A stretch of DNA of 64,000 nucleotides, from positions 124,001-188,000 of the forward strand of contig CALSMU010000004.1 of assembly GCA_943787535.1 (NCBI GenBank), given 5' to 3'. This stretch comes from an uncultured Flavobacteriales bacterium (lineage in GTDB: Bacteria > Bacteroidota > Bacteroidia > Flavobacteriales_D > Parvicellaceae). The notes under the pieces are model-generated. The model saw nothing but the letters and a program-made list of their open reading frames with translations, had not been told where the DNA came from and searched no databases. Made by a program: the position numbers and the translations under genes. Below, piece by piece: positions 37,401 to 46,194 of this stretch (the stretch's first letter is position 1; each line of letters begins with the position of its first letter).

Positions 37401-37770
37401 AAGCCTGTACCGTGAATTGGATAATATTGAACATGAAGAAGACTTAAAGGGTTATGAAAAACGCTTGATAGACCGCTTTGGAGAAGTTCCATCGGAAACA
37501 CACGAATTAATGAATGCTATTCGTTTACGTTGGTTGGCTAAAGACATTGGTTTTGAAAAATTAGTTCTAAAGAAAAACATTCTAATAGGCACTTTTATTA
37601 CTGACCAGAACTCGGTGTATTATCAATCTAATAAGTTTACAAAGGTTCTGAATTTTATAAAAAGCAACCCTCACGCGGCAAATATGGCGGAGAAAAAGGG
37701 TAAATTGCGTTTACGGTTTGATAACGTTTCTTCTGTTGAAGAGGCAATCAATAAATTAACAATGATATAA
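34423..37770 (+). CDS. mfd: Mfd, transcription-repair coupling factor
   Basis: 1115 residues from a GTG start. N-terminal UvrB-like part (about 1-330), then the RNA-polymerase-interacting domain (LQKGDFVVHIDHGVGQFSG, about residue 440), and a RecG-like translocase with Walker A GDVGFGKTE near residue 590, DEEQKFG near 690, TATPIPRTLQFS, and the TRG segment; a C-terminal TRCF domain follows. Mfd removes RNA polymerase stalled at lesions and recruits UvrA. The length is normal for the phylum. It starts six bases after fbp and the next gene begins seven bases after it. Confidence 0.97.
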   Translation: MEEVKAFSLENVKDLYSSSSKIKELTESFAENCRIHLAGLSGSSDALVANACFNNLPGNYLFILSDKEEAAYFYNNLENITGKERGTSILFYPGSYRRPYQIEETDNSNVIQRTEVLSIIKKRRKNTIVVTYPEAIVENVVSRKVLNKSTLELEVGVEYSIDFINELLIEHDFDKVDHVYEPGQFAVRGGIVDVYSFSNDMPYRIEFFGDEIESIRVFNPEDQLSISTIKKINIVPNVNASLLQEGRESFLNYIPADTRVWIKDFDLAKNRIIKGYEKAKYTFDKMEGTVRHLAPSQLYLAPSDFELYLGKHPIVEFGMRFNFKPTTIIEFHTLPQPPFNKNFDLLIENLNSNSAQGITNIIVSDNGVQLERLFNIFKDIEGDVNYHPVNIALQEGFVDKDLKIACYTDHQIFERYHKFKLKEGYKKSQQAFTLKEVYNLQKGDFVVHIDHGVGQFSGLERIDTNGKEQEAIRLIYKGGDILYVSIHSLHRISKFTSKEGSQPKLHKLGAPAWAAAKAKTKVRIKEMAFDLIKLYAKRKASKGFAFAPDTYLQHELEASFMYEDTPDQASTTLSVKQDMESDAPMDRLVCGDVGFGKTEIAIRAAFKAVCDSKQVAILVPTTVLAFQHYKTFSERLKTFPCTVDYVNRFKSVSKNKETLKRLAEGKVDIIIGTHRLAGKDVKFGDLGLLIIDEEQKFGVSVKDKLKTLKENVDTLTLTATPIPRTLQFSMMNARDLSVMRTPPANRYPVDTIVQSFSEETVRDAINYEVQRGGQIFYINNRVQNIQEVAGMVQRLCPDVRVAIGHGQMEGKQLEAIVLDFMAGMYDVLIATTIVESGIDIPNANTIIINNANHFGLSDLHQLRGRVGRSNKKAFAYMFTPPEHHLTDDARKRLNAIQQFSDLGSGMSIAMRDLDIRGAGDLLGADQSGFISEIGIDAFQKILDEAIQELKETEFKELFKEEIAKGEFVKECHLETDFEIIIPSEYVNEITERLSLYRELDNIEHEEDLKGYEKRLIDRFGEVPSETHELMNAIRLRWLAKDIGFEKLVLKKNILIGTFITDQNSVYYQSNKFTKVLNFIKSNPHAANMAEKKGKLRLRFDNVSSVEEAINKLTMI

Positions 37771-37777
37771 TAACTCT

Positions 37778-38788
37778 ATGATTGAATTTATCAAAGGGCT
37801 GCCCAAAGCAGAGTTGCATTTACATATAGAAGGTTCTTTTGAACCAGAATTAATGTTCAAAATAGCGAAACGTAATAACGTTGAAATACCGTATAAATCT
37901 GTGGAAGAAGTAAAAGCAGCATATGCTTTTGATAATCTTCAAGATTTTTTAGACATCTATTATTCCGGTGCTGGCGCTTTAATGGTAGAACAAGATTTTT
38001 TCGATTTAACCTGGGCGTATTTAGAAAAAGTTCATTCTGAAAATGTTCTCCATGCTGAGATTATGTTTGACCCTCAGACACACACGGATAGAGGTATTCC
38101 TTTTGGAACAGTAATTATTGGAATTAGCAATGCATTAAGAGAAGCAGAGGCTAAATTTGGAATGACAACCAAATTAATTATGAGTTTTCTTCGCCATTTA
38201 AGTGAAGAGGAGGCTTTCAAAACCTTAGAAGATGCGCTTCCTTACAAAAAATTAATCACTGCAGTTGGATTGGATTCCTCAGAAGTGGGAAATCCGCCTT
38301 CAAAATTTCAACAAGTTTTTGCAAAAGCAGAAGCAGAAGGTTTTTTAACTGTAGCCCATGCAGGAGAAGAGGGTCCGGCTGAATATGTTTGGGAAGCACT
38401 GGATTTATTAAACGTGTCCAGAGTTGATCATGGGAACAATTCGTTGGATGATGAAATCCTCGTCCAGGAATTAGTAGACCGAAAAATGCCGTTAACAGTT
38501 TGCCCTTTGTCTAACTTAAAACTAAAAGTTGTAACGGATTTAAAAGATCATCCCTTGAGAGAGATGCTGCAAAAAGGCTTATTGGCCACCATTAATTCGG
38601 ATGACCCTGCTTATTTCGGAGGATATATGAATGCAAACTATATTGAAGTGGCTGAAGCGTTAAGCCTCACTAAAGAGGAAATTTGTCAATTAACTAAGAA
38701 TGCATTCGAAGCGAGTTTTTTAAATGAGAATCAAAAGAAAGACTTGATTTCTCGTGTTGAAGATTACTGCAAAGAGAATAGTTTTTGA
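37778..38788 (+). CDS. Adenine deaminase of the adenosine-deaminase superfamily
   Basis: 336 residues. Zinc ligands HLHIEGSFEPEL near the start, HAGEEGP with the catalytic Glu in the middle, and NSDDPAYFGGY near the end. The motifs GLPKAELHLHIEG, AYAFDNLQDFLDIYY, FDPQTHTDRGIPF and GLDSSEVGNPPSKFQ match the bacterial adenine deaminases of this superfamily (Aah1-like) rather than classical adenosine deaminase, so hydrolysis of adenine to hypoxanthine for purine salvage is the better guess. It lies seven bases after mfd. Confidence 0.88.
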   Translation: MIEFIKGLPKAELHLHIEGSFEPELMFKIAKRNNVEIPYKSVEEVKAAYAFDNLQDFLDIYYSGAGALMVEQDFFDLTWAYLEKVHSENVLHAEIMFDPQTHTDRGIPFGTVIIGISNALREAEAKFGMTTKLIMSFLRHLSEEEAFKTLEDALPYKKLITAVGLDSSEVGNPPSKFQQVFAKAEAEGFLTVAHAGEEGPAEYVWEALDLLNVSRVDHGNNSLDDEILVQELVDRKMPLTVCPLSNLKLKVVTDLKDHPLREMLQKGLLATINSDDPAYFGGYMNANYIEVAEALSLTKEEICQLTKNAFEASFLNENQKKDLISRVEDYCKENSF

Positions 38789-38942
38789 GACATTTAATTG
38801 CTTCGTAAAACAAACAACCATTAACGAATAATAAATTCTATAATCCCAATAGTCTTTAACTGAAGAATAATAGCTGGTTTATTCTAACCTTTGGTCGTGT
38901 AAAAGAATGTTTTTTTTAAATAAAAAAATGCACTACTATTTT

Positions 38943-38950
38943 TACATTTG
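38943..38950 (+). promoter_or_regulatory. Promoter -7 box TACATTTG at the start of the PBP1A gene
   Basis: It matches TAnnTTTG. The in-frame TTG at 38948 is the end of this box, so it would lie upstream of the transcript; the GTG at 38957, six bases after the box, is the likelier start codon. Confidence 0.5.
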
Positions 38951-38956
38951 ACTAAC

Positions 38957-41329
38957 GTGAGTAAAAACTCTCTAAAACATACCAAGCCAAAAGCTAAGAA
39001 TCAGGTTGCAAAAAGCAGTAAAAGCAAGGCTGGCAAGGCAAATAAAACAGAACTTTCTACAAAAGCAAAAATGTGGTTCATTCTTACTCTTTGGATAACA
39101 GCTTTGTTGTTGTTTTCTATTGTTTCGGGAATCATTTATTTTAGAAGTGAAGAGAGTTTACCTTCCATTGAGCAACTAGAAAACCCCAGAAGTGACGAAG
39201 CTTCGTTGGTATATTCTTCTGATGGAGAAATTCTAGGAAGCTTTTATGTTGCTAATCGCACCAAAGTTGATTTTGACGAACTGTCGCCTCATCTGGTTGA
39301 TGCATTAGTGTCAACTGAAGATGAGCGTTATTTTGAACATTCCGGAATTGATGGAGAAGCTTTAGCGAGAGCCATCGGAAAGGGCTTAATAGGGATGAAT
39401 GGAGGAGGAGGAAGCACGATTACGCAGCAATTGGCTAAAATGATGTTCCATAAACGTCCAAAAACCAAATGGGAAAGAATAGATCAGAAACTCAATGAAT
39501 GGACAATTGCTGCTCGTTTGGAAAGGAGATATACCAAAGAGGAAATTGTTGCCATGTATTTTAATGAATTTGATTTTTTAAATACTGCAGTTGGAATACA
39601 TGCAGCAGCAAGAGTTTATTTTAATAAACAAGTACATGAATTGAATATTCAGGAAGCGGCTATGTTAGTTGGTATGGCGAAGAACCCAACAATTTACAAC
39701 CCCGTTAGAAAACCGGAAAACACATTGAAACGAAGAGAAGTAGTGTTGTCCCAAATGCTGCGAAACGATAAAATTTCTCAAGCAGAGTATGATTCTTTAC
39801 GAATTCTTCCGTTGGGCTTGGACTTTAAGCCTGAGACACACACAAGTGGTTTAGCTCCTTACTTTAGAGAATATGTCAGGTTGGAAGCAAAGAAAGTTTT
39901 AAAGCAAAATGGAATTCTGAATGAATATGGCAAGCCAATAGATATTTATAGAGATGGGGTTAAAATATTCACTTCTTTAGACGCTAGAATGCAGAAACAT
40001 GCGGAATGGGCGGTTGAGGAACATTTAAGAGGTGAATTACAAGCATCATTTGACAAGAACATTAAAAAGTATAAACACAATCCCTATTCAAATGAAGTAT
40101 CAAAAACATCCAGAGATAATAGTTTAAATAGCGCAATTCAAAGGTCTGAGAGATACCGTAAACTGAAGAAACAAGGTTTGTCTGAAGCGGAAATAAAGAA
40201 GAATTTTAAGAAAAAAATTACAATGAAGGTCTTTGATTGGGATGCTAAAAACTATCGAAAAGAAGTTCAGTTTTCTCCAATAGATTCAATTTATCATTAC
40301 AAATCAATGCTTCAAGTTGGCCTTGTTTCCATTGATCCAAGCTCAGGCTATATTAAAGCTTGGATAGGAGGTCCTTATTACAAAGATTTTAAGTACGATC
40401 ATGTTTATAAGGCCAAACGGCAAGTTGGTTCCACTATGAAGCCTTTTATTTATGCGGCAGCCTTACAAGATAAAATTATAACTCCATGTACCGAATTCCC
40501 AGATATCAAATACTGTGTAGATGTTCCTTACGGTGCCGCTACTCAACAATGGTGTCCTGGTGGACAAAAAAATTATGGACAAGAGTTAACTCCCGTTTAC
40601 TTTGCTTTAGCTAATTCAATGAATAATATTACTGCTAAAATAATAGCGATGAGCGGTGGAGATAACCTTAGGGTGGTAGATTATTTTGAGAATATGGGGT
40701 TAAAAAACAAAACAATTGATGCTGTTGCTTCCCTCGGGTTGGGAGTATGTGATATGTCCGTATTAGAGATGACTTCTGCTCATTGTGTTTTGTCGAATTT
40801 AGGTTACTATAATGAGCCAACTGCTATTATACGAATAGAAGATAAGAATGGAAAAGTATTGTATGAGGCGCAGCCAAAAGTTCGGCAAATCATTCAAGAG
40901 GAGGCTGCTTATGAAGTAATCAAAATGATGAAAGGAGTAACAGGAGTTAAACGTCCATCTGATGGTAAAAGAGGAGGTACAGCTGCCCGATTAAGGTCTG
41001 GTAAGCCGTATGCTTTTTCGGGAATAATGGCGGGAAAAACGGGAACTACGCAGAATAATTCAGATGGTTGGTTTATGGGACACACGCCAGATTTGGTAAC
41101 AGGAGTTTGGGTTGGGGCAGAAGATAGAGGAGTACATTTTTCTACAACTACTTTAGGCCAGGGGGCCAATACAGCTTTACCAATTTGGGGTTATTTCATG
41201 AGTAAGGTGTATAGAGACAAGAAAATCAAGATTTCTCATGGAGATTTCAAACCTCCTTATGAAGGCTACCCTGCAACTATAGAATGTGAAACAGCAGGTA
41301 CATTTAATGATCCCGGTTGGGAAGATTAG
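38957..41329 (+). CDS. Penicillin-binding protein 1A (class A PBP)
   Basis: About 790 residues. A Lys-rich cytoplasmic start, one membrane helix (WFILTLWITALLLFSIVSG, about 35-57), a glycosyltransferase 51 domain with the catalytic Glu in STEDERYFEHSGID and GGSTITQQLAKMM, a Lys-rich insertion, and a transpeptidase domain with S-x-x-K in GSTMKPF near residue 491, SMN, and KTGTT near residue 693. It polymerises and cross-links peptidoglycan. The first in-frame start is TTG at 38948, but that triplet is the end of a promoter box, so GTG at 38957 was chosen. The ABC exporter gene follows 56 bases later. Confidence 0.93.
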   Translation: MSKNSLKHTKPKAKNQVAKSSKSKAGKANKTELSTKAKMWFILTLWITALLLFSIVSGIIYFRSEESLPSIEQLENPRSDEASLVYSSDGEILGSFYVANRTKVDFDELSPHLVDALVSTEDERYFEHSGIDGEALARAIGKGLIGMNGGGGSTITQQLAKMMFHKRPKTKWERIDQKLNEWTIAARLERRYTKEEIVAMYFNEFDFLNTAVGIHAAARVYFNKQVHELNIQEAAMLVGMAKNPTIYNPVRKPENTLKRREVVLSQMLRNDKISQAEYDSLRILPLGLDFKPETHTSGLAPYFREYVRLEAKKVLKQNGILNEYGKPIDIYRDGVKIFTSLDARMQKHAEWAVEEHLRGELQASFDKNIKKYKHNPYSNEVSKTSRDNSLNSAIQRSERYRKLKKQGLSEAEIKKNFKKKITMKVFDWDAKNYRKEVQFSPIDSIYHYKSMLQVGLVSIDPSSGYIKAWIGGPYYKDFKYDHVYKAKRQVGSTMKPFIYAAALQDKIITPCTEFPDIKYCVDVPYGAATQQWCPGGQKNYGQELTPVYFALANSMNNITAKIIAMSGGDNLRVVDYFENMGLKNKTIDAVASLGLGVCDMSVLEMTSAHCVLSNLGYYNEPTAIIRIEDKNGKVLYEAQPKVRQIIQEEAAYEVIKMMKGVTGVKRPSDGKRGGTAARLRSGKPYAFSGIMAGKTGTTQNNSDGWFMGHTPDLVTGVWVGAEDRGVHFSTTTLGQGANTALPIWGYFMSKVYRDKKIKISHGDFKPPYEGYPATIECETAGTFNDPGWED

Positions 41330-41385
41330 TTTTCTGCCGAACTATCATTTAAAATATTTTGTATTGCTATTCGTCATACAAAAGT

Positions 41386-43158
41386 ATGAGGCACATGGCA
41401 GAAACCAAAATCAAGTCAAAAGACAACAAGAAAGTATCTTTTAAGTGGGCATTTAAAGAATTTATTTGGCCTAGAAAAAAAATTCTTTTTGTTGGTTTAT
41501 TGCTTATTGTAATTAGGAGTTTGTCAGGTTTAGTAGCTCCAATGGAAATTAAGGAATTATTAGATGTTGTTGTTCCGGCTGGAGACATAGGAGCACTTTA
41601 TAGGATATTAATCATCGTAAGTTTAGCGATTTTAGTTCAGGCCCTATCTTCTTTTTCTCTTACCAGACTTTTAAGTGTAGAAGCGCAGCATTTGATTTCT
41701 CTTTTACGAGCAAAGGTTCAAAAGAAATTATTGACTTTACCTATAAGTTTTTTTGATAATAATAAATCTGGAGCATTGGTTTCTAGAGTAATGACAGATG
41801 TTGACGGGGTAAGAAATTTGGTTGGAACAGGGTTTGTGCAATTAATCGGCGGATTGATTACTTCAGTTATAACATTAGTATTATTGATTAATATCAATGC
41901 TATGATGACATTGTTTGTATTAGTTCCCGTAGGAGTATTTGCATTTGTAGCATTGAAAGCTTTTGGTTATATCCGTCCAATATTTAGAAATAGAGGTAAA
42001 ATAAATGCAGAAGTTAAAGGTCGGTTGACAGAAACATTGAATGGGATTCGGGTTATTAAAGGTTTTAATGCTGAAAAACAAGAGAACGCTGAGTTTGAAA
42101 AGGGTGTTGATCGCCTATATCAAAACGTGAAGAAAAGTTTAACAGCTACTGCGTTAATGACCAGTTCTTCTACTTTGTTAATTGGTTTAGCATCCGCAGG
42201 AATAATGGGTATAGGAGGGTATTATATGATGGACGGAAACGGTATGACAGCGGGGCAATTTATACAGTTTACAGTGTTATTGGGTTTTATGTTGGCACCA
42301 TTGGTTCAAATGGGAAATATTGGCAGTCAATTAACCGATGCTCTTGCTGGCTTGGATAGAACGCAAGAATTGATGGAAATGGAAGAAGAGGATAATCCTT
42401 TGGAGAGAACAGTAACACTTGATGAGGTTAAAGGAGATGTCATTTTTGACAATGTTTCTTTTCGTTATGAAGAGAGTAAAGATGTATTGCATAATATTTC
42501 ATTTAAAGCTTCATCTGGAAGTGTTACTGCATTGGTTGGTTCATCTGGCTCCGGAAAGTCTACTATAGCTGGTTTAGCCGCAACTTTTTTAAACCCAATA
42601 GAAGGAAAAGTTACCTTAGATAATATTGATTTAGCTACCGTTAACTTAAGCAGCTATAGAAGTAAATTGGGAGTCGTATTACAAGATGACTTTTTATATG
42701 AAGGAACCATTCGGGAAAATATATTGTTTCCACGACCTGATGCTACCGAAGAACAATTAATCGAAGCTGTAAAAGGAGCTTATGTTGATGAATTTACGAA
42801 CCGTTTTGAGAAAGGCTTGGATACTGTTATTGGTGAACGCGGAGTTAAACTATCGGGTGGTCAGCGTCAGCGAATATCCATAGCAAGAGCTTTATTGGCA
42901 GATCCTCGAATTATTATCTTGGATGAGGCAACGTCTAATTTAGATACAGAAAGTGAATCCTTTATTCAAAAAAGTTTAGGTATTTTAATGAAGGGCAGAA
43001 CAACTTTTGTCATTGCTCATCGATTAAGTACTATCCAAAAAGCGGATCAAATTTTAGTTATTGAAGAAGGTAAAATCATCGAAAGCGGTAAACACGATGA
43101 ATTACTTCAAAAGAAAGGAAGGTATTATGATTTGTATACATACCAGAGCAGAATATAA
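41386..43158 (+). CDS. ABC exporter, fused membrane and ATPase domains (MsbA-like)
   Basis: About 590 residues. Six membrane segments fill the first ~320 residues, with the type I exporter pattern (FFDNNKSGALVSRVMTDVD, then ETLNGIRVIKGFNAE). The ATPase has Walker A GSSGSGKST near residue 385, signature LSGGQRQRISIARALL, Walker B IIILDEATSNLD and switch His in VIAHRLST. MsbA-like exporters flip lipids, including lipid A, or export drugs; the sequence alone does not decide. An in-frame TTG at 41359 exists, but Met codons at 41386 and 41395 fit the family start better. The nearby phnA remnant is on the other strand. Confidence 0.93.
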   Translation: MRHMAETKIKSKDNKKVSFKWAFKEFIWPRKKILFVGLLLIVIRSLSGLVAPMEIKELLDVVVPAGDIGALYRILIIVSLAILVQALSSFSLTRLLSVEAQHLISLLRAKVQKKLLTLPISFFDNNKSGALVSRVMTDVDGVRNLVGTGFVQLIGGLITSVITLVLLININAMMTLFVLVPVGVFAFVALKAFGYIRPIFRNRGKINAEVKGRLTETLNGIRVIKGFNAEKQENAEFEKGVDRLYQNVKKSLTATALMTSSSTLLIGLASAGIMGIGGYYMMDGNGMTAGQFIQFTVLLGFMLAPLVQMGNIGSQLTDALAGLDRTQELMEMEEEDNPLERTVTLDEVKGDVIFDNVSFRYEESKDVLHNISFKASSGSVTALVGSSGSGKSTIAGLAATFLNPIEGKVTLDNIDLATVNLSSYRSKLGVVLQDDFLYEGTIRENILFPRPDATEEQLIEAVKGAYVDEFTNRFEKGLDTVIGERGVKLSGGQRQRISIARALLADPRIIILDEATSNLDTESESFIQKSLGILMKGRTTFVIAHRLSTIQKADQILVIEEGKIIESGKHDELLQKKGRYYDLYTYQSRI

Positions 43159-43160
43159 CG

Positions 43161-43422
43161 CTATGATTTCTTTACGTAAGCTGTAATAATCACAATTGTT
43201 TGTTTGTCAACTTTTCCTTCAATATACTCCGCGTTATCTCTGTCTAATGAGATGTTTCTTACAGCTGTGCCGCGCTTGGCAATCATACTACTTCCTTTAA
43301 CGTGTAAGTCTTTAATTAAGACAACAGTGTCACCTGCAAACGCTTAAATTATCTTCTCCTCCGCATAGTTCACAGGTTACACTTCTTGCTAGTAACTCTC
43401 TTTGGACGCTCATAGTAGACAT
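43161..43422 (-). pseudogene. phnA: phnA remnant with its middle deleted
   Basis: On the minus strand, ATG at 43422 (or 43413) starts the N-terminus of a PhnA-type zinc-ribbon protein: SVQRELLARSVTCELCGGED and NLSV. After CR a stop follows. In the next frame the C-terminal PhnA domain begins at once with AGDTVVLIKDLHVKGSS, then AKRGTAVRNISL, EGKVDKQTIVII, ending KKS and TAG at 43161. In intact PhnA-like proteins as I recall them, well over 100 residues lie between these parts. The junction is near 43334-43345. The gene is therefore broken by an internal deletion with frameshift. It follows the flavoprotein gene by 15 bases on the same strand. Confidence 0.8.
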
Positions 43423-43437
43423 GTTTAGAGCGCAATT

Positions 43438-44625
43438 TTAATCAATTTCATTTAAATGTTTTGCTAAATTCACCCCAGTACTTGCACAAGCTTGTAAAAG
43501 ATATCCGCCAGTTGGAGCGTCCCAATCCAACATTTCTCCAATGCAAAATTGATTGGACATTTTTTTGAGTTCAAAATTTTCAGAAACTGCTTTTAAATCA
43601 ATTCCTCCAACTGTAGAAATTGCCTCATCAACGGATGCTGCATTTACTATTTCTAAAGGAAATTTTTTAATGTTTTTTGATAATGACTCTGCATTTAAAT
43701 ACGCCTCTTTAGATATACTTATTTTTAATAACTCGATTATAGGCGGACTTAGTTTGAGTTCTTTTTTTAAGGTTTCAGTAGTGTTTTTATGTTTAGACAA
43801 TGTTATTTTAGAATGGATTTTTTCTGCTATTAGCGAAGGTTTAAAATCGATAAAAACGGTTGCTTTGGAATGCTTAAGCAACTGATCTCTAATTTGCGGT
43901 CCAAGTCCATAAATGGAATTTCCTTCTAACCCAAATTTGGTAATTACTGCTTCTCCTTTTTGAGTTTTATTATTGCATGAGATGGTAATATTTTTTAGAG
44001 GAGTTCCTTCGTGCTTCTCAATAAAACGTGATTTCCAAGCAACTTGATAACCGCAATTTGATGCTTGAAAAGTTTTTGTTTTGATTCCTTTTTTAGAAAA
44101 AGTATCGAGCCAATTTCCATCGGAACCAGTAACTTTCCAACTTGCTCCTCCTAAGGCAAAGACAGTATAATCTGTTTGTATGGATTTCTTATTAATAATC
44201 GGTTTATGGTTTTCAGCCCAATCAGAAAAAGTATGTTCATATTTAATATCAATTCCCTTTTCTTTGAGATATTTCAAGATTGAGTTCATCACTTCAATAG
44301 GCTTAATACCTTGTCTTGGATAAACTCTTTTACTGCTTCCTATATAGGTCGGAACCCCAATTTGTTCCAACCAATTTTTAAACTGAACATTAGTGAAATT
44401 AAGTAAGGCTTTCTCTAAAAGGTCATTAGGTGTATATCGCTTAATAAGCTGATTAATTGGCTCTGAATGCGTTAGGTTAAATCCTCCTTTGCCAGCAACT
44501 AAAAATTTGCGACCAGCCGTTTTGTTTTTTTCATAGATTGTAACCGAAAATTTTTCAGCATCTAGAAATGCCGCCAATAAAAAAGCTGATGGACCACTAC
44601 CTATAATTGCAATTCGTTTTTTCAT
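43438..44625 (-). CDS. HI0933-family flavoprotein (FAD-dependent oxidoreductase)
   Basis: 395 residues. FAD-binding Rossmann motif IAIIGSGPSAFLLAAF at the start, then NKTAGRKFLVAGKGGFNLTHSE, the hallmark of the HI0933 (BaiN-like) family, and MLDWDAPTGGYLLQACASTG near the C-terminus, where the FAD is bound again. The middle has the family insertion domain. The form with SSKRVYPRQGIKPIEVMNSIL matches the subgroup known as TIGR03862. The physiological substrate is unknown. Minus strand, upstream of the broken phnA. Confidence 0.92.
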   Translation of the reverse strand: MKKRIAIIGSGPSAFLLAAFLDAEKFSVTIYEKNKTAGRKFLVAGKGGFNLTHSEPINQLIKRYTPNDLLEKALLNFTNVQFKNWLEQIGVPTYIGSSKRVYPRQGIKPIEVMNSILKYLKEKGIDIKYEHTFSDWAENHKPIINKKSIQTDYTVFALGGASWKVTGSDGNWLDTFSKKGIKTKTFQASNCGYQVAWKSRFIEKHEGTPLKNITISCNNKTQKGEAVITKFGLEGNSIYGLGPQIRDQLLKHSKATVFIDFKPSLIAEKIHSKITLSKHKNTTETLKKELKLSPPIIELLKISISKEAYLNAESLSKNIKKFPLEIVNAASVDEAISTVGGIDLKAVSENFELKKMSNQFCIGEMLDWDAPTGGYLLQACASTGVNLAKHLNEID

Positions 44626-44673
44626 AAAAAACTTAGGGTTAATACTATTTGTGCTATTTTTTTAACGAGGTTA

Positions 44674-46023
44674 TTATTCAATAGCCTCAATTATCTCTTT
44701 TAATAACTGGTCGTAAGAGATGTCACCTTTATTGGCTAACCCAAACCGAACAACTACTATATTTTTAGAGGGGATAATAAATATTCTTTGACCTTGAAAA
44801 CCGTCTGCGAAATACATGTCTTTGGGTACGTTTGGATATTCCTCGTCGTTTTGTTTCCAAAATTGAGCTCCGTATTTTCCTTCTGACCCCTCCGCTGGAG
44901 ATGCTGTATATTCTGTCCACCAATCTGGAAAGATTTGCTGATCTGCTACTTTTCCATTTTTTAAATACAGTAATCCATATTTTGCCCAATCTCTAGGGGT
45001 TGCCCATGCATATGAGGAGCCGACGATAGTTCCAGAAGGGTCCGTTTCTAATACCATGCTTTCAGCGCCAATCCAATTGAATAATTCTTTATTAGCAAAA
45101 TTTAAATAAGCTGCATCATCAGCAAGTTGTTTTCGAATTAATCCAGATAAAATGTTGGAAGTTCCTGAAGAGTATTTCCAATCTTTACCTATTTCACCTT
45201 CCAATTGATGATCAATAGCAAATCCATATGAATCATCTTCGGTGTAGAGCATTTTGGTCACATCTGAAATAGAGCCGTAATTCTCTTCCCATTCTAATCC
45301 GCTATTCATTTGCAGTAATTGATTCCAGGTAATGTTTTTTCGGTTATCGTTTTGCCATTTTTCAATTCCGGTAGTTTTGTGTAATTCAATTTCCCCTTTC
45401 TTTATCAATATTCCTACTAATGTGTTCATGATGCTTTTCGCCATGGACCAGCCGAGCTGTTTTGTGTTTTTGTCAAATCCTTCGGCGTATTGCTCTGCAA
45501 TTAGCAGATTGCCATAAAGCACTACAATAGCCCTTGTGTTTTTAGGATTTTCTCCTTCAACTTCTGTGAAGTGATTATCAATAGCAGCTTTAAGTTTGTT
45601 TTGGTTAACTTTTTTGGGCAAAGGTTCCAAATTATCGAAATCGGCAAAAAGAGAAGAAATTGCTTCGGGCTTTGGAGGTGTGATATTTAACGCGGTTAGG
45701 TCAAATGGTTTTCCAGTGGTTACCAAGTAGCACCCCGTTTTTTCATTGTAAAAGGCCTTTTGAGAGCGCATACCTAAAAAAGAACTTGTAACAGTTTTGT
45801 TTTGATAGTCAATAGTATTTGAAACGTATTTAATGAAAGAGAAATTTAAATCTTTGGCTTCAATCTCTTTTTGTTCTCTGCCTGCAACAAAAACACAAGA
45901 GCACATGTTTTTAGCTGCATATCCATTGATTACAGGTAGCCTAACATATAGGTAGTAGAACCCAAATAGAATCCCCAACAGCAGAATAAAAGCCATAATT
46001 TTTATTATTTTTCGTGTATTCAT
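44674..46023 (-). CDS. Serine hydrolase, beta-lactamase class C family, membrane-anchored
   Basis: 449 residues. One hydrophobic segment near the N-terminus (about 7-28) would anchor or export it. The nucleophile motif S-x-x-K is in LGWSMAKSIMN near residue 190, with a Tyr motif about residue 320 (GSSYAWATPRDWAKYG) and a C-terminal triad-like GFQGQRIFIIPS. The family includes class C beta-lactamases, DD-peptidases and esterases; activity here is not predictable. There is a Cys-rich patch AAKNMCSCVFVAGRE after the anchor. It is divergent from the aminotransferase gene. Confidence 0.85.
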   Translation of the reverse strand: MNTRKIIKIMAFILLLGILFGFYYLYVRLPVINGYAAKNMCSCVFVAGREQKEIEAKDLNFSFIKYVSNTIDYQNKTVTSSFLGMRSQKAFYNEKTGCYLVTTGKPFDLTALNITPPKPEAISSLFADFDNLEPLPKKVNQNKLKAAIDNHFTEVEGENPKNTRAIVVLYGNLLIAEQYAEGFDKNTKQLGWSMAKSIMNTLVGILIKKGEIELHKTTGIEKWQNDNRKNITWNQLLQMNSGLEWEENYGSISDVTKMLYTEDDSYGFAIDHQLEGEIGKDWKYSSGTSNILSGLIRKQLADDAAYLNFANKELFNWIGAESMVLETDPSGTIVGSSYAWATPRDWAKYGLLYLKNGKVADQQIFPDWWTEYTASPAEGSEGKYGAQFWKQNDEEYPNVPKDMYFADGFQGQRIFIIPSKNIVVVRFGLANKGDISYDQLLKEIIEAIE

Positions 46024-46179
46024 GCACTGGTGAAGTTACAATAATTTTGTCATTGAAATTAATAGGCTTCAATAAGAGGCTGGGTAAAAGTAAGACAAGA
46101 ATTTTTATCTTTTGAATAAACAGTTGTTCATTCAAAAAACTTAAAGAAAATAATTAATCTTCCTTATTAAAGATTGAAC

Positions 46180-46187
46180 TATATTTG
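46180..46187 (+). promoter_or_regulatory. Promoter -7 box TATATTTG before the aminotransferase gene
   Basis: It matches TAnnTTTG and ends seven bases before the ATG at 46195, implying a nearly leaderless message. It also argues against the in-frame TTG at 46174, which lies upstream of the box. Confidence 0.6.
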
Positions 46188-46194
46188 CGCCCGC

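Noticed and set aside
46174-46194. TTG at 46174 as the aminotransferase start
   Set aside because: A TATATTTG promoter box lies between it and the ATG at 46195, so the TTG would be upstream of the message.
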